In this document: piece after piece, positions 1 to 5,180 of the stretch
Layout of the letters: every line of letters starts with the position of its first letter
How positions within the stretch are numbered: position 1 is the stretch's first letter
Origin: Candidatus Jordarchaeum madagascarense
GTDB lineage: Archaea; Asgardarchaeota; Jordiarchaeia; Jordiarchaeales; Jordiarchaeaceae
Direction: 5' to 3'
DNA length: 5,180 bases
Assembly: GCA_019056875.1 (NCBI GenBank)
Contig: DXJA01000327.1
Location: 1 to 5,180 of the forward strand
Notes under the pieces: generated by a model
What the model was told of the DNA's origin: nothing
Database searches by the model: none
The model's input: the letters and a program-made list of their open reading frames with translations, nothing else
Translations under genes and position numbers: made by a program

Positions 1-1
1 C

Positions 2-487
2 ACAAACAAAATCGACCAAAGAATAACTTTTCATGATCCCTGTCCCTGGAGAGGTTTGGACAGAAAAATTTACGAGAGTCCGAGGGAGCTTCTGGAGATT
101 ATGGGAGCAGAAGTAGTGGAGATGAAACACAATCGAGAAAAGTCTCTCTGCTGTGGTGCTCCCGTTTCAGTTAAAAATAGAGAACTAGCGGAAAGAATAG
201 CAAACAAGAGAGTATCTGAGGCGGAAGAAGCGGGTGCAGAAGCAATAGCCTTCATCTGTACAGGCTGTGTTTTTGCACTGTCAAAGACTGCCTTAGAAAA
301 AAACATTGAAGCATACTACATAACTGAACTAGCCCAGATGGCAATCGGTGAAAAACCACCACATCGAATCGTTGAAGTCACAAATCGTTCAATAGAACTT
401 CTGGGTAAAAAAATTAGCCAAAATCTTGGTTTAATAAAAGATAAATACATAATCAAAAACGGAAAAATCCAGAAATTTCAATTATAA
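2..487 (+). CDS. CCG-domain (cysteine-rich) iron-sulfur protein, HdrB/HdrD/GlcF-like, 5'-truncated by window edge
   Basis: The reading frame is open from the first bases of the window to TAA, so this is the C-terminal 161 residues of a longer protein. A TTG at 56 could be taken for a start, but the codons before it encode the conserved HDPC segment, so that TTG is internal. Visible cysteines fit the family pattern CX35CCGX33CXXC: C14 in HDPC, C50-C51-G52, and C86/C89 in CTGC (numbered from base 2). In heterodisulfide reductase HdrB/HdrD such a motif binds a noncubane [4Fe-4S] cluster; related domains occur in glycolate oxidase GlcF, GlpC and LutA. The protein is therefore probably a cytoplasmic or membrane-associated electron-transfer subunit, often partnered by an FAD-linked oxidase. 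The partner would be upstream, outside the window, so the exact family is undecided. After the domain comes a basic tail of about 40 residues ending in KFQL, with no transmembrane segment. The family is confident; the partner and substrate are unknown. Confidence 0.85.
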   Translation, partial: TNKIDQRITFHDPCPWRGLDRKIYESPRELLEIMGAEVVEMKHNREKSLCCGAPVSVKNRELAERIANKRVSEAEEAGAEAIAFICTGCVFALSKTALEKNIEAYYITELAQMAIGEKPPHRIVEVTNRSIELLGKKISQNLGLIKDKYIIKNGKIQKFQL

Positions 488-523
488 TTCATTAAAATGC
501 GTGCAACAAGAATTATTGCACAT

Positions 524-534
524 AAAATTTAAAT
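524..534 (+). promoter_or_regulatory. Possible archaeal TATA box upstream of the thiolase
   Basis: The AT-rich element AAAATTTAAAT lies about 70 nt before the thiolase ATG, in the 115 bp gap after the CCG-protein stop. It resembles an archaeal TATA box and would place transcription start near 553-560, leaving a leader of about 45 nt. The gap holds no other gene. The call is weak because the gap is AT-rich throughout and other placements are possible, for example around 570-588; the thiolase could also be read through from the upstream gene. Confidence 0.3.
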
Positions 535-602
535 CCCGTATCAAAAACATACTATCTTTGTTCATAGAATACTATCAAATTGTTTAATTTGTGGTGTGAA
601 AT

Positions 603-1790
603 ATGAGAGATGTTGCAATAATAGGTGTTGGACACACTAAATTTGGAAAATCAGATAAATCGAATATGGAGCTTTTCGCCGAAGCGGGACAAGAGGCCAT
701 AGAGGATGCTAACATTGACAGAAAAAAAATAGAAGCACTATTCATGGGATCAGTTCTCCCAATGTTTGAAGACGGACAAATGATGCCCGCAGTGTATTCA
801 ACATCCGAACTGGGACTTGGAAGCATACCCTCAACGAGGTTTGAAGGCGCTTGTGCATCAGCCACAGTAGCCATAAGAGACGCCTACATGTGGGTAGCCT
901 CCGGGCAGTATGATGTGGTAATGGCTGGCGGAGCAGAAAGAGCCATGATAATGGGAACACCCTTTGCCACGAGAACCTTCATGATGGGAGGACATGCAGC
1001 TACAGAAGGCCCGGCAGGACTCACCTTTCCTGGAGCCTTTGCAATGGCCGCAGTACTGTATTCCAGATTCTACGAAATACCACTGCAGAAACTAAGAGAA
1101 AAAATGGCACACGTAGCAATAAAAAACCATAAACACGGAGCACTAAACCCTCTAGCACAATGGTACAAAAAATACGGAGACCTAACAGTGGAAAAAGTAC
1201 TAAGCTCACCAGTAATAGCGGATCCATTAACACTGCTTGATTGCTGTCCCTTCTCGGATGGTGGTGCTGCACTCGTAATGTGTGCGGGGGATGTTGCAAG
1301 AAAGTATACTGATGAACCGGTTTATGTTCTGGGCACTGGTCAGGGAACTGGTGGAGCTTTGGCGAGATTGGAAGATTTTACCAAGCCGCCTTCTAGGATT
1401 TATTCCGCGAAGATGGCATTTAAGAAAGCGGGTCTTACTCCTAAGGACATTGACATTCTTGAACTCCATGACTGCTTTACACCAGCAGAGTTAATTGCAC
1501 TCGAGGCTATGGGCTTCTTCGGCGAGGGAGAAGCAGCTGACGCGACCGTGGATGGACAGACTGAAATAGGTGGAAAGATTCCCACAAATATGTCTGGTGG
1601 CTTAATTGGTAGGGGTCACCCTATAGGGGCCACTGGAGCTTCTCAGGCCTACATGATTGTTCAGCAAATGAAAGGCGCTGCACCCAAGGGAAACCAACTA
1701 GACTCGGTTCCAGAGATTGGAATGGTCGACACTTTAGGAGGAGACTTTGGAACACTATGCCATCTAATTCTTGGAAGGACGAAGAGGTGA
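603..1790 (+). CDS. Thiolase, archaeal acetyl-CoA C-acetyltransferase / SCP2 type
   Basis: This 395-residue protein has the full length of archaeal thiolases. The N-terminus (DVAIIGVGHTKFGK) is the usual thiolase beta strand. The nucleophilic cysteine is C84 in EGACASA; the later catalytic motifs are H289-D-C-F (HDCF, typical of SCP2-like thiolases) and G338-H-P-IGATG. All three are intact, so it should be active in condensing or cleaving acyl-CoA, the archetype being 2 acetyl-CoA to acetoacetyl-CoA in the cytoplasm. The ATG at 603 is preceded by GGTG at 593-596, a fair Shine-Dalgarno at good spacing. The DUF35 gene follows directly, and family knowledge says the two proteins form a complex. 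In mevalonate clusters HMG-CoA synthase is usually adjacent; here it is not seen, so a role in another acyl-CoA pathway is possible. Codon choice changes sharply near base 1240: lysine is AAA 12 of 12 before and AAG 8 of 10 after; isoleucine is ATA 10 of 11 before and ATT 9 of 11 after. Confidence 0.93.
   Translation: MRDVAIIGVGHTKFGKSDKSNMELFAEAGQEAIEDANIDRKKIEALFMGSVLPMFEDGQMMPAVYSTSELGLGSIPSTRFEGACASATVAIRDAYMWVASGQYDVVMAGGAERAMIMGTPFATRTFMMGGHAATEGPAGLTFPGAFAMAAVLYSRFYEIPLQKLREKMAHVAIKNHKHGALNPLAQWYKKYGDLTVEKVLSSPVIADPLTLLDCCPFSDGGAALVMCAGDVARKYTDEPVYVLGTGQGTGGALARLEDFTKPPSRIYSAKMAFKKAGLTPKDIDILELHDCFTPAELIALEAMGFFGEGEAADATVDGQTEIGGKIPTNMSGGLIGRGHPIGATGASQAYMIVQQMKGAAPKGNQLDSVPEIGMVDTLGGDFGTLCHLILGRTKR
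1784..1790 (+). promoter_or_regulatory. Shine-Dalgarno for the DUF35 gene, inside the thiolase 3' end
   Basis: GAGGTGA is a strong match to the 3' end of archaeal 16S rRNA, and its final TGA is the thiolase stop codon. Three in-frame starts follow: GTG 1791, ATG 1794 and ATG 1800. GTG 1791 directly abuts the site and is too close; ATG 1794 leaves 3 nt and ATG 1800 leaves 9 nt. The arrangement implies translational coupling of the two subunits. Confidence 0.7.
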
Positions 1791-1793
1791 GTG

Positions 1794-2240
1794 ATGAGTA
1801 TGGTAGGAAGAGATCCTGTTGAAATGGAGAAGGACATCAAGTCGCGCTATGTTTTGACTTCTAAGGACTACGAAGACGGGTTAAGACAAGGGAAATTGCT
1901 GGGACTTAAATGCAAGGATTGTGGGGCGGTAACTTGTCCACCGATGATTGTTTGCCAAAGATGCGGCAGTATCAACCTTGAACCAACTGAGCTTAGCGGC
2001 AAAGGCGAGCTAATGACATACACGGTGATAAAAATTCCGCCGGAGGGGTACGAAGCACCATACATTGTCTGTCTGGCTAAGACGGATGAAGGCCCCTGGA
2101 TCGTTGGTAGACTTGACTATGATGCACAAAAGATGTCTGAAGAAATGCTGGGCAAAAATGTTAAAATCAAAGGGATTTTCCCCTATTCTGACAAGTATTC
2201 CGGCGGAGAACACGTTTGCCCCATGTTTGAGATTTCCTAG
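1794..2240 (+). CDS. DUF35 / Zn-ribbon OB-fold acyl-CoA-binding protein, thiolase partner
   Basis: This is a 148-residue protein from ATG 1794 (ATG 1800 is nearly as good a start). After an N-terminal helix comes a rubredoxin-like zinc ribbon with C40-x2-C43 and C54-x2-C57, all four ligands present, then an OB-fold from about residue 65 (GKGELMTYTVIKIPPEGY) to the C-terminus. This is the standard DUF35 layout, and the length is typical. In archaea, DUF35 proteins bridge thiolase and HMG-CoA synthase, giving a shared CoA-binding site that channels acetoacetyl-CoA; others serve thiolases of different acyl-CoA pathways. The position immediately after the thiolase, with the ribosome-binding site in the thiolase end, supports a fixed thiolase-DUF35 complex. 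No catalytic residues are expected. Lysine codons favour AAG early in the gene, like the 3' half of the thiolase. Family and partnership are confident; the pathway is open. Confidence 0.9.
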   Translation: MSMVGRDPVEMEKDIKSRYVLTSKDYEDGLRQGKLLGLKCKDCGAVTCPPMIVCQRCGSINLEPTELSGKGELMTYTVIKIPPEGYEAPYIVCLAKTDEGPWIVGRLDYDAQKMSEEMLGKNVKIKGIFPYSDKYSGGEHVCPMFEIS

Positions 2241-2375
2241 TAACACTCCGAAACAACAAAAAACTATTAACATTTACAAAACTAAGTGTGTAGTTGAAGA
2301 ATTAATCCAGGTCTAAATTACAATAACCATTTTACCAAGTTTCATTGCACCAGAGACCTGACTCTTCAATCTTTC

Positions 2376-2452
2376 TTTTTTTAAAATATTGCAGTCCTTA
2401 AGAGTTTTTGGTAACTAGTTCCTAGATTTTTTAAAGGGATTGCGGTTTTTTT
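2376..2452 (+). terminator. Triple oligo-T terminator region for the thiolase-DUF35 operon
   Basis: Three T tracts stand in the convergent gap: T7 at 2376-2382, T6 at 2427-2432 and T7 at 2446-2452. No strong hairpin precedes them, which fits archaeal factor-independent termination on U-tracts. The last tract overlaps the stop codon of the opposing hydrolase gene. The remainder of the gap (2241-2375) shows no gene; an A6 run at 2258-2263 could serve as a T-tract for the opposite strand, but it is far from that gene's stop. Confidence 0.5.
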
Positions 2453-3047
2453 AAGGTATAGCCTCCAACATTTTTTTCGTGGTAGTTATATAGCCTACGA
2501 TGTAGTCTATGCATTTGAGTGCTGCTTTGTGCCTTTCAGAGTTTGTTCCTACTACACTGTCTTCGGGAATTACAATCCGGTAGTCTAGTGCTCTTGCCTC
2601 CATTGCTGTTGCTAGTACACAGACATCGGTGAAGGCACCAGTTAGGATGAGGTTTTCAACTTTCAGTCCTCTGAGCAGGATTTCCAGGTCTGTTCCCATA
2701 AAGGCGCTGTATCTTCTTTTGTTCGTCACCAGGTAGTCTCCCTCTTTAGGTTTCAATTCTTCGATGATTTCAGCTCCTGGAGTTCCTTCAATGCAGTGTT
2801 GCTCCTCAAAGTCTATTTCTATTCCCAGATCCACTCCTGAGGCACGGTGCATTTCTCTGGTGTAGATGATGGGGATTTTATTATCAGTGGCTTTCTGCAG
2901 TATTTTTTGAATGTTAGGAATGATTTTATGGATTTGATTCCATCTTTCAGGTGTGTTTTTTTCTTGAGAAGCGAAATCATTTTGCATATCGATAACTAGA
3001 ACTGCAGTGTTCTGTTTCAGGTTTTTCAAGTCGAATTCTTTTTTCAT
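2451..3047 (-). CDS. Isochorismatase-family cysteine hydrolase (nicotinamidase-like)
   Basis: This 198-residue cytoplasmic alpha/beta hydrolase has the family's usual length. The catalytic triad is complete: D20 in VIDMQNDF, K110 in TNKRRYSAF and C143 in TDVCVLATA. A nicotinamidase-type metal site is partly kept: E65-x-H67 stands where nicotinamidases have D-x-H, and H84 in HCIEGTPGAE matches the third ligand, 17 residues on as in the Pyrococcus horikoshii enzyme. The family hydrolyses amides (nicotinamide, biuret, ureidoacrylate, N-carbamoyl compounds) or isochorismate; the substrate here cannot be chosen, and the Glu substitution argues for caution about nicotinamidase. The frame is open to 3134, but ATG at 3047 is preferred: MKKEF leads into the first strand as in relatives, and GAGGT lies 7 nt upstream. 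The gene is divergent from the LarA-like gene, which suggests joint regulation, and convergent with the thiolase operon. Confidence 0.88.
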   Translation of the reverse strand: MKKEFDLKNLKQNTAVLVIDMQNDFASQEKNTPERWNQIHKIIPNIQKILQKATDNKIPIIYTREMHRASGVDLGIEIDFEEQHCIEGTPGAEIIEELKPKEGDYLVTNKRRYSAFMGTDLEILLRGLKVENLILTGAFTDVCVLATAMEARALDYRIVIPEDSVVGTNSERHKAALKCIDYIVGYITTTKKMLEAIP

Positions 3048-3054
3048 GGTTCTA

Positions 3055-3059
3055 ACCTC
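3055..3059 (-). promoter_or_regulatory. Shine-Dalgarno deciding the hydrolase start
   Basis: Read on the - strand, GAGGT stands 7 nt before the ATG at 3047. This favours that start over the upstream in-frame ATG at 3134, which would add 29 residues absent from the usual family N-terminus and would extend through the divergent promoter region. Confidence 0.6.
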
Positions 3060-3080
3060 AAGACTATTAATTTTAACATA

Positions 3081-3093
3081 TTTCAAATTGAAA
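3081..3093. repeat. Inverted repeat in the divergent promoter region, operator candidate
   Basis: TTTCAA-A-TTGAAA is a perfect 6 bp inverted repeat with a one-base centre. It sits about 25 nt downstream of the proposed - strand TATA box, where transcription of the hydrolase would begin. A dimeric regulator could bind here, but no regulator gene is visible, and short AT-rich palindromes also occur by chance. Confidence 0.35.
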
Positions 3094-3108
3094 CAGATAT
3101 GTTTTGAA

Positions 3109-3120
3109 CCATATTTATGG
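3109..3120 (-). promoter_or_regulatory. Probable TATA box of the hydrolase gene, within an inverted repeat
   Basis: On the - strand the sequence CCATAAATATGG contains ATAAATAT (3111-3118), a good archaeal TATA-like core. It predicts transcription start near 3085-3090 and a leader of about 40 nt containing the Shine-Dalgarno. The element is itself an inverted repeat, CCATA-TT-TATGG on the + strand, so a regulator could overlap TBP binding. Confidence 0.4.
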
Positions 3121-3156
3121 ATATTAGTTGTCACGAAAACAATTTTAGCTTGCGGA

Positions 3157-3165
3157 TTTATAAAG
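3157..3165 (+). promoter_or_regulatory. Probable TATA box of the LarA-like gene
   Basis: TTTATAAAG closely resembles the archaeal TATA consensus. Its centre is about 26 nt ahead of TTG 3187, so transcription should begin at or next to that codon, giving a leaderless or nearly leaderless mRNA. It lies about 45 bp from the opposed TATA-like element of the hydrolase. Confidence 0.5.
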
Positions 3166-3186
3166 TATAGAGAGATTCAGAGGAAG

Positions 3187-4731
3187 TTGATTGGGTTGAA
3201 GGAAGTTATTTTTTATGGTGACGATGTTTTAGTTTACGACTTTCCGGAGCAAACCAGAATTTTTTATGCACCGAAACCATTGCCTTCGTTGAAGGATGAG
3301 AGAGATGCGATAAGGAAGGCTGTAAATAACCCTATAGGTTCTAAGAGATTAGAGGATTTGGTTAATAAGAATTCCAGAGTTGCTATTTGTTTCGATGATG
3401 TCAGTGTGCCTTTGCCGCAGATGAAGAATGATGTGAGAGCTAAGGCCGCCGAAGTAGTTTTGGAGAAACTAGAGGAAATAGGTGTAAAAAAAGAGAATAT
3501 TCTTTTCATATGTGCCACTGGTTTACATAGAAAGTGCAAGCCAAAGGAATTAGCCCGGATTTTGGGAAAGAATGTTTTCAGGAGGCATGGGGATAGAGTC
3601 ATTAACCATGATGCGGATGATAAGAAAAATCTTGTGGTTCTGGGAAAGACCAAGGAGGGATACGAGATTGAAATCAACAGATTTGCAGCGGAGGCAGATC
3701 TGATAATTTATTTGAATATAACGTTTGTTCCTATGAATGGGGGTTGGAAATCCATAATAGTTGGTCTGGGAAGCTACAAGGCTATAATTCCTAACCACTC
3801 ACCCGAAGCGCTAAGTGAGGGTTCTCTAATGGATCCGGGGGCGTCTGGTTTACACAGAATTATTTTGGAGATGGGAAGGACAATAAAGAATAAGATCAGG
3901 GTTTTCACCATTGAAATGGTTTTGAATGACAATTTTTATAGTGGTTTATTCGAAAAACTGTGGCGACCCTTAGGAGAGAATAATCACGGTTTGCCCTTAT
4001 GGAGGAGAATCGCTCTTTCCACCATTAGGCGGGCACCAGATTTTCTCAAAGCCTATGTGAGAAATAGTTACAAGGCAAATTACAGAATGATCGGGGTTCA
4101 TGCGGGAGACATTGAAAAAGCTCATGAAGAAACACTTAAACTAGTAAGGAAGCAGTTGACTGTTCCGTTGGATAAGCAGTACGATGTTGTGATATTTGGA
4201 GTGCCCAATTTTACACCCTACAATGTGGGTTCTGTTATGAATCCCATATTACTGCACAGTCTGGTTTTGGGATATATGTACAACATGCACAGCGGAAAAC
4301 CTCCACTAAAAAAAGGGGGGGTAATGATAATTTCTAATCCGGCTCGCGAAAAATTCGACCCCAAGCAGCATCCCTCCTACATAGATTTCTATGAGCAGGT
4401 GTTGACCAGTAAACCAGATATTTTCAAGCTTAAAAAAGTGGAAAAAATCTATCTCAATAACGAAAACTATTCGAAGAAATATCGTAACGGTTTCGCCTAC
4501 CACGGAACACATGTGCTGATGGCCTACTATTGGGGCGTTCGGGGTCTTTTAAATGGGGGGAGAGTGATAGTTGCTGGTTCTAAGAGTAGAAGAGCCTTAG
4601 AAATCCTAGGGTTCGACCACGCAGAGGACTTAAACGAAGCCATTGAAATTAGTAGAAAATATCTTGGAAAAAACTGCTCCATAGCATACTTCTGCTTGCC
4701 TCCCATATTCATTTCAGAAATAAAAAAATAA
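3187..4731 (+). CDS. LarA-like protein (DUF2088, lactate racemase family), variant active site
   Basis: The frame is open from 3007, but starts at 3007 or 3046 would run across the start of the divergent hydrolase and add about 50-60 residues unlike the family. TTG 3187, just after a TATA-like box, gives 514 residues; TTG 3196 is the alternative. The N-terminal DUF2088 domain (about residues 4-210) shows PIGS, D70-D71, ATGLH with H114, NHD (H141, D142), NGGWK with K188, and NH with H204. In Lactobacillus plantarum LarA the matching residues are H108 (catalytic), K184 (covalently holds the nickel-pincer nucleotide) and H200 (nickel ligand); the 16-residue spacing of K188 to H204 is identical. 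The second catalytic histidine (H174) has no counterpart: the loop before K188 contains no histidine and is about four residues shorter. A middle region (about 215-325) makes the protein longer than the usual 420 residues, before the C-terminal domain (330-510). It is cytosolic, and racemase, epimerase or other cofactor use is undecided. No larB, larC or larE is present here. Confidence 0.82.
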   Translation: MIGLKEVIFYGDDVLVYDFPEQTRIFYAPKPLPSLKDERDAIRKAVNNPIGSKRLEDLVNKNSRVAICFDDVSVPLPQMKNDVRAKAAEVVLEKLEEIGVKKENILFICATGLHRKCKPKELARILGKNVFRRHGDRVINHDADDKKNLVVLGKTKEGYEIEINRFAAEADLIIYLNITFVPMNGGWKSIIVGLGSYKAIIPNHSPEALSEGSLMDPGASGLHRIILEMGRTIKNKIRVFTIEMVLNDNFYSGLFEKLWRPLGENNHGLPLWRRIALSTIRRAPDFLKAYVRNSYKANYRMIGVHAGDIEKAHEETLKLVRKQLTVPLDKQYDVVIFGVPNFTPYNVGSVMNPILLHSLVLGYMYNMHSGKPPLKKGGVMIISNPAREKFDPKQHPSYIDFYEQVLTSKPDIFKLKKVEKIYLNNENYSKKYRNGFAYHGTHVLMAYYWGVRGLLNGGRVIVAGSKSRRALEILGFDHAEDLNEAIEISRKYLGKNCSIAYFCLPPIFISEIKK

Positions 4732-4734
4732 AAA
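4722..4734 (-). terminator. U-tract terminator for the membrane-protein gene
   Basis: Read on the - strand this is T5-A-T7, starting 28 nt after the stop of the membrane-protein gene and overlapping the last codons and stop of the convergent LarA-like gene. Archaeal RNA polymerase terminates on such tracts. No comparable T run follows the LarA-like stop on the + strand within the 31 bp gap (4732-4762), which holds nothing else. Confidence 0.45.
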
Positions 4735-4762
4735 TAGAAGATTGAGATTAGGAAAGCAAGTA

Positions 4763-5180
4763 TTAAGTATCAAGAGAACCTTCTATTTTGGGTTGTTCTT
4801 TCTTTTTCTCTTCTTCACTCCAGTATCGCCAGTAGTCATGATTACTTATTCCTATCCCAGTTTCTACCACATGAATTAAACCAGTAAGGAGTATCGCAGC
4901 CACAGCGATATTGATAATACCCTGAATATCGATTACGAATGGAGCCGTGTAGCTAAGATAACTTTTAACGATGGTCATTGTAAGCCAATCTATTGAATAT
5001 ATGGGCATATTCATGAAGTATGAGAAGGTTATTGTGCCGAGACTTCCGTAACCCACTAGAAATGATACTCCGAATATGATAACAGATGCTAAAGCGCTTA
5101 GTCCGTGGCCCACTGTTTCACTTTTATAAAATCCACGGAAGAAAACAGCCGCGGAGAGAGGTAGACCTAAGAGAATGATC
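4763..5180 (-). CDS. Multi-pass membrane protein of unknown family, N-terminus beyond window edge
   Basis: The - strand frame is open from the right edge to the TAA at 4763-4765, giving 138 visible residues; base 5180 belongs to an incomplete codon. A GTG at 5113 could serve as a start, but hydrophobic coding sequence (IILLGLPLSAAVFF) continues upstream of it, so the gene very likely begins outside the window. Visible hydrophobic segments lie at about residues 1-14, 27-50 and 85-105, with a weaker one near 60-82, suggesting three or four membrane helices. A charged C-terminal tail (YWSEEEKKKEQPK) is probably cytoplasmic. I do not recognise the family; glycines and serines within the helices would suit a channel, transporter or small integral membrane subunit, but no signature residue settles it. 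It is convergent with the LarA-like gene, so a shared role is not implied. Confidence 0.65.
   Translation of the reverse strand, partial: IILLGLPLSAAVFFRGFYKSETVGHGLSALASVIIFGVSFLVGYGSLGTITFSYFMNMPIYSIDWLTMTIVKSYLSYTAPFVIDIQGIINIAVAAILLTGLIHVVETGIGISNHDYWRYWSEEEKKKEQPKIEGSLDT

Noticed and set aside
56..487. Complete gene starting at TTG 56
   Set aside because: The same frame is open to the left edge and encodes the conserved HDPC cysteine before this codon, so the gene is truncated by the window and not complete.
1021..1299. Open frames on the opposite strand within the thiolase and other genes
   Set aside because: They lie inside well-supported genes, resemble no family, and show compositions expected of reverse-frame shadows.
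2241..2450. Possible small RNA or small gene in the convergent gap
   Set aside because: No start with a ribosome-binding site leads a convincing frame, and no stable hairpin or promoter is evident; only T tracts stand out.
3048..3134. 29-residue N-terminal extension of the hydrolase from ATG 3134
   Set aside because: ATG 3047 has a well-placed GAGGT and gives the usual family N-terminus; the extension covers the probable promoter.
3007..3186. N-terminal extension of the LarA-like protein from ATG 3007 or 3046, possibly a membrane anchor
   Set aside because: It would overlap the hydrolase start and its Shine-Dalgarno, run through both promoter elements, and its residues look like translated AT-rich noncoding DNA; the TATA-like box at 3157 makes the later start more likely.
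4763..5113. Complete small membrane protein starting at GTG 5113
   Set aside because: Open, hydrophobic coding sequence continues upstream of this GTG to the window edge, so it is probably an internal valine.

Overview
The window looks like a piece of an archaeal genome, most plausibly an uncultivated Bathyarchaeia- or other Thermoproteota-like lineage. That placement is an inference from gene content and expression signals; nothing here is a phylogenetic marker. The signals are TATA-box-like elements about 25 nt ahead of probable starts, a Shine-Dalgarno of the GAGGTGA type, U-tract style terminators without hairpins, heavy use of AGA/AGG arginine codons, and the archaeal pairing of an SCP2-type thiolase with a DUF35 (zinc ribbon plus OB-fold) protein. 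No RNA gene, CRISPR array, insertion sequence or integration site was seen.

Layout. At the left edge lies the C-terminal part of an iron-sulfur protein of the CCG (cysteine-rich, HdrB/HdrD/GlcF-like) family, on the + strand. After a gap of about 115 bp with a possible promoter come a thiolase and a DUF35 protein, tightly coupled on the + strand (stop and start almost touching, with the Shine-Dalgarno inside the end of the thiolase). A 210 bp convergent gap with three successive oligo-T tracts separates them from a - strand isochorismatase-family cysteine hydrolase. That gene is divergent from a large + strand LarA-like (lactate racemase N-terminal, DUF2088) protein; the roughly 140 bp between them hold two opposed TATA-like boxes and two short inverted repeats. 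At the right edge a - strand multi-pass membrane protein of unknown family runs out of the window, convergent with the LarA-like gene.

How the genes may work together. The thiolase and DUF35 proteins should form an acyl-CoA-handling complex. In most archaea this pair sits with HMG-CoA synthase for mevalonate synthesis, but no synthase is visible here, so the pair may serve another acyl-CoA reaction, possibly with the neighbouring CCG redox protein (inference). The hydrolase and LarA-like protein probably share a control region and perhaps a pathway for a small organic acid or amide; the substrate cannot be read from the sequence.

The points most worth attention are the LarA-like protein, which keeps the cofactor lysine and nickel histidine but lacks the second catalytic histidine; its probable leaderless TTG start; and a sharp change of codon choice in the middle of the thiolase gene. 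No clearly new multi-gene system was identified.
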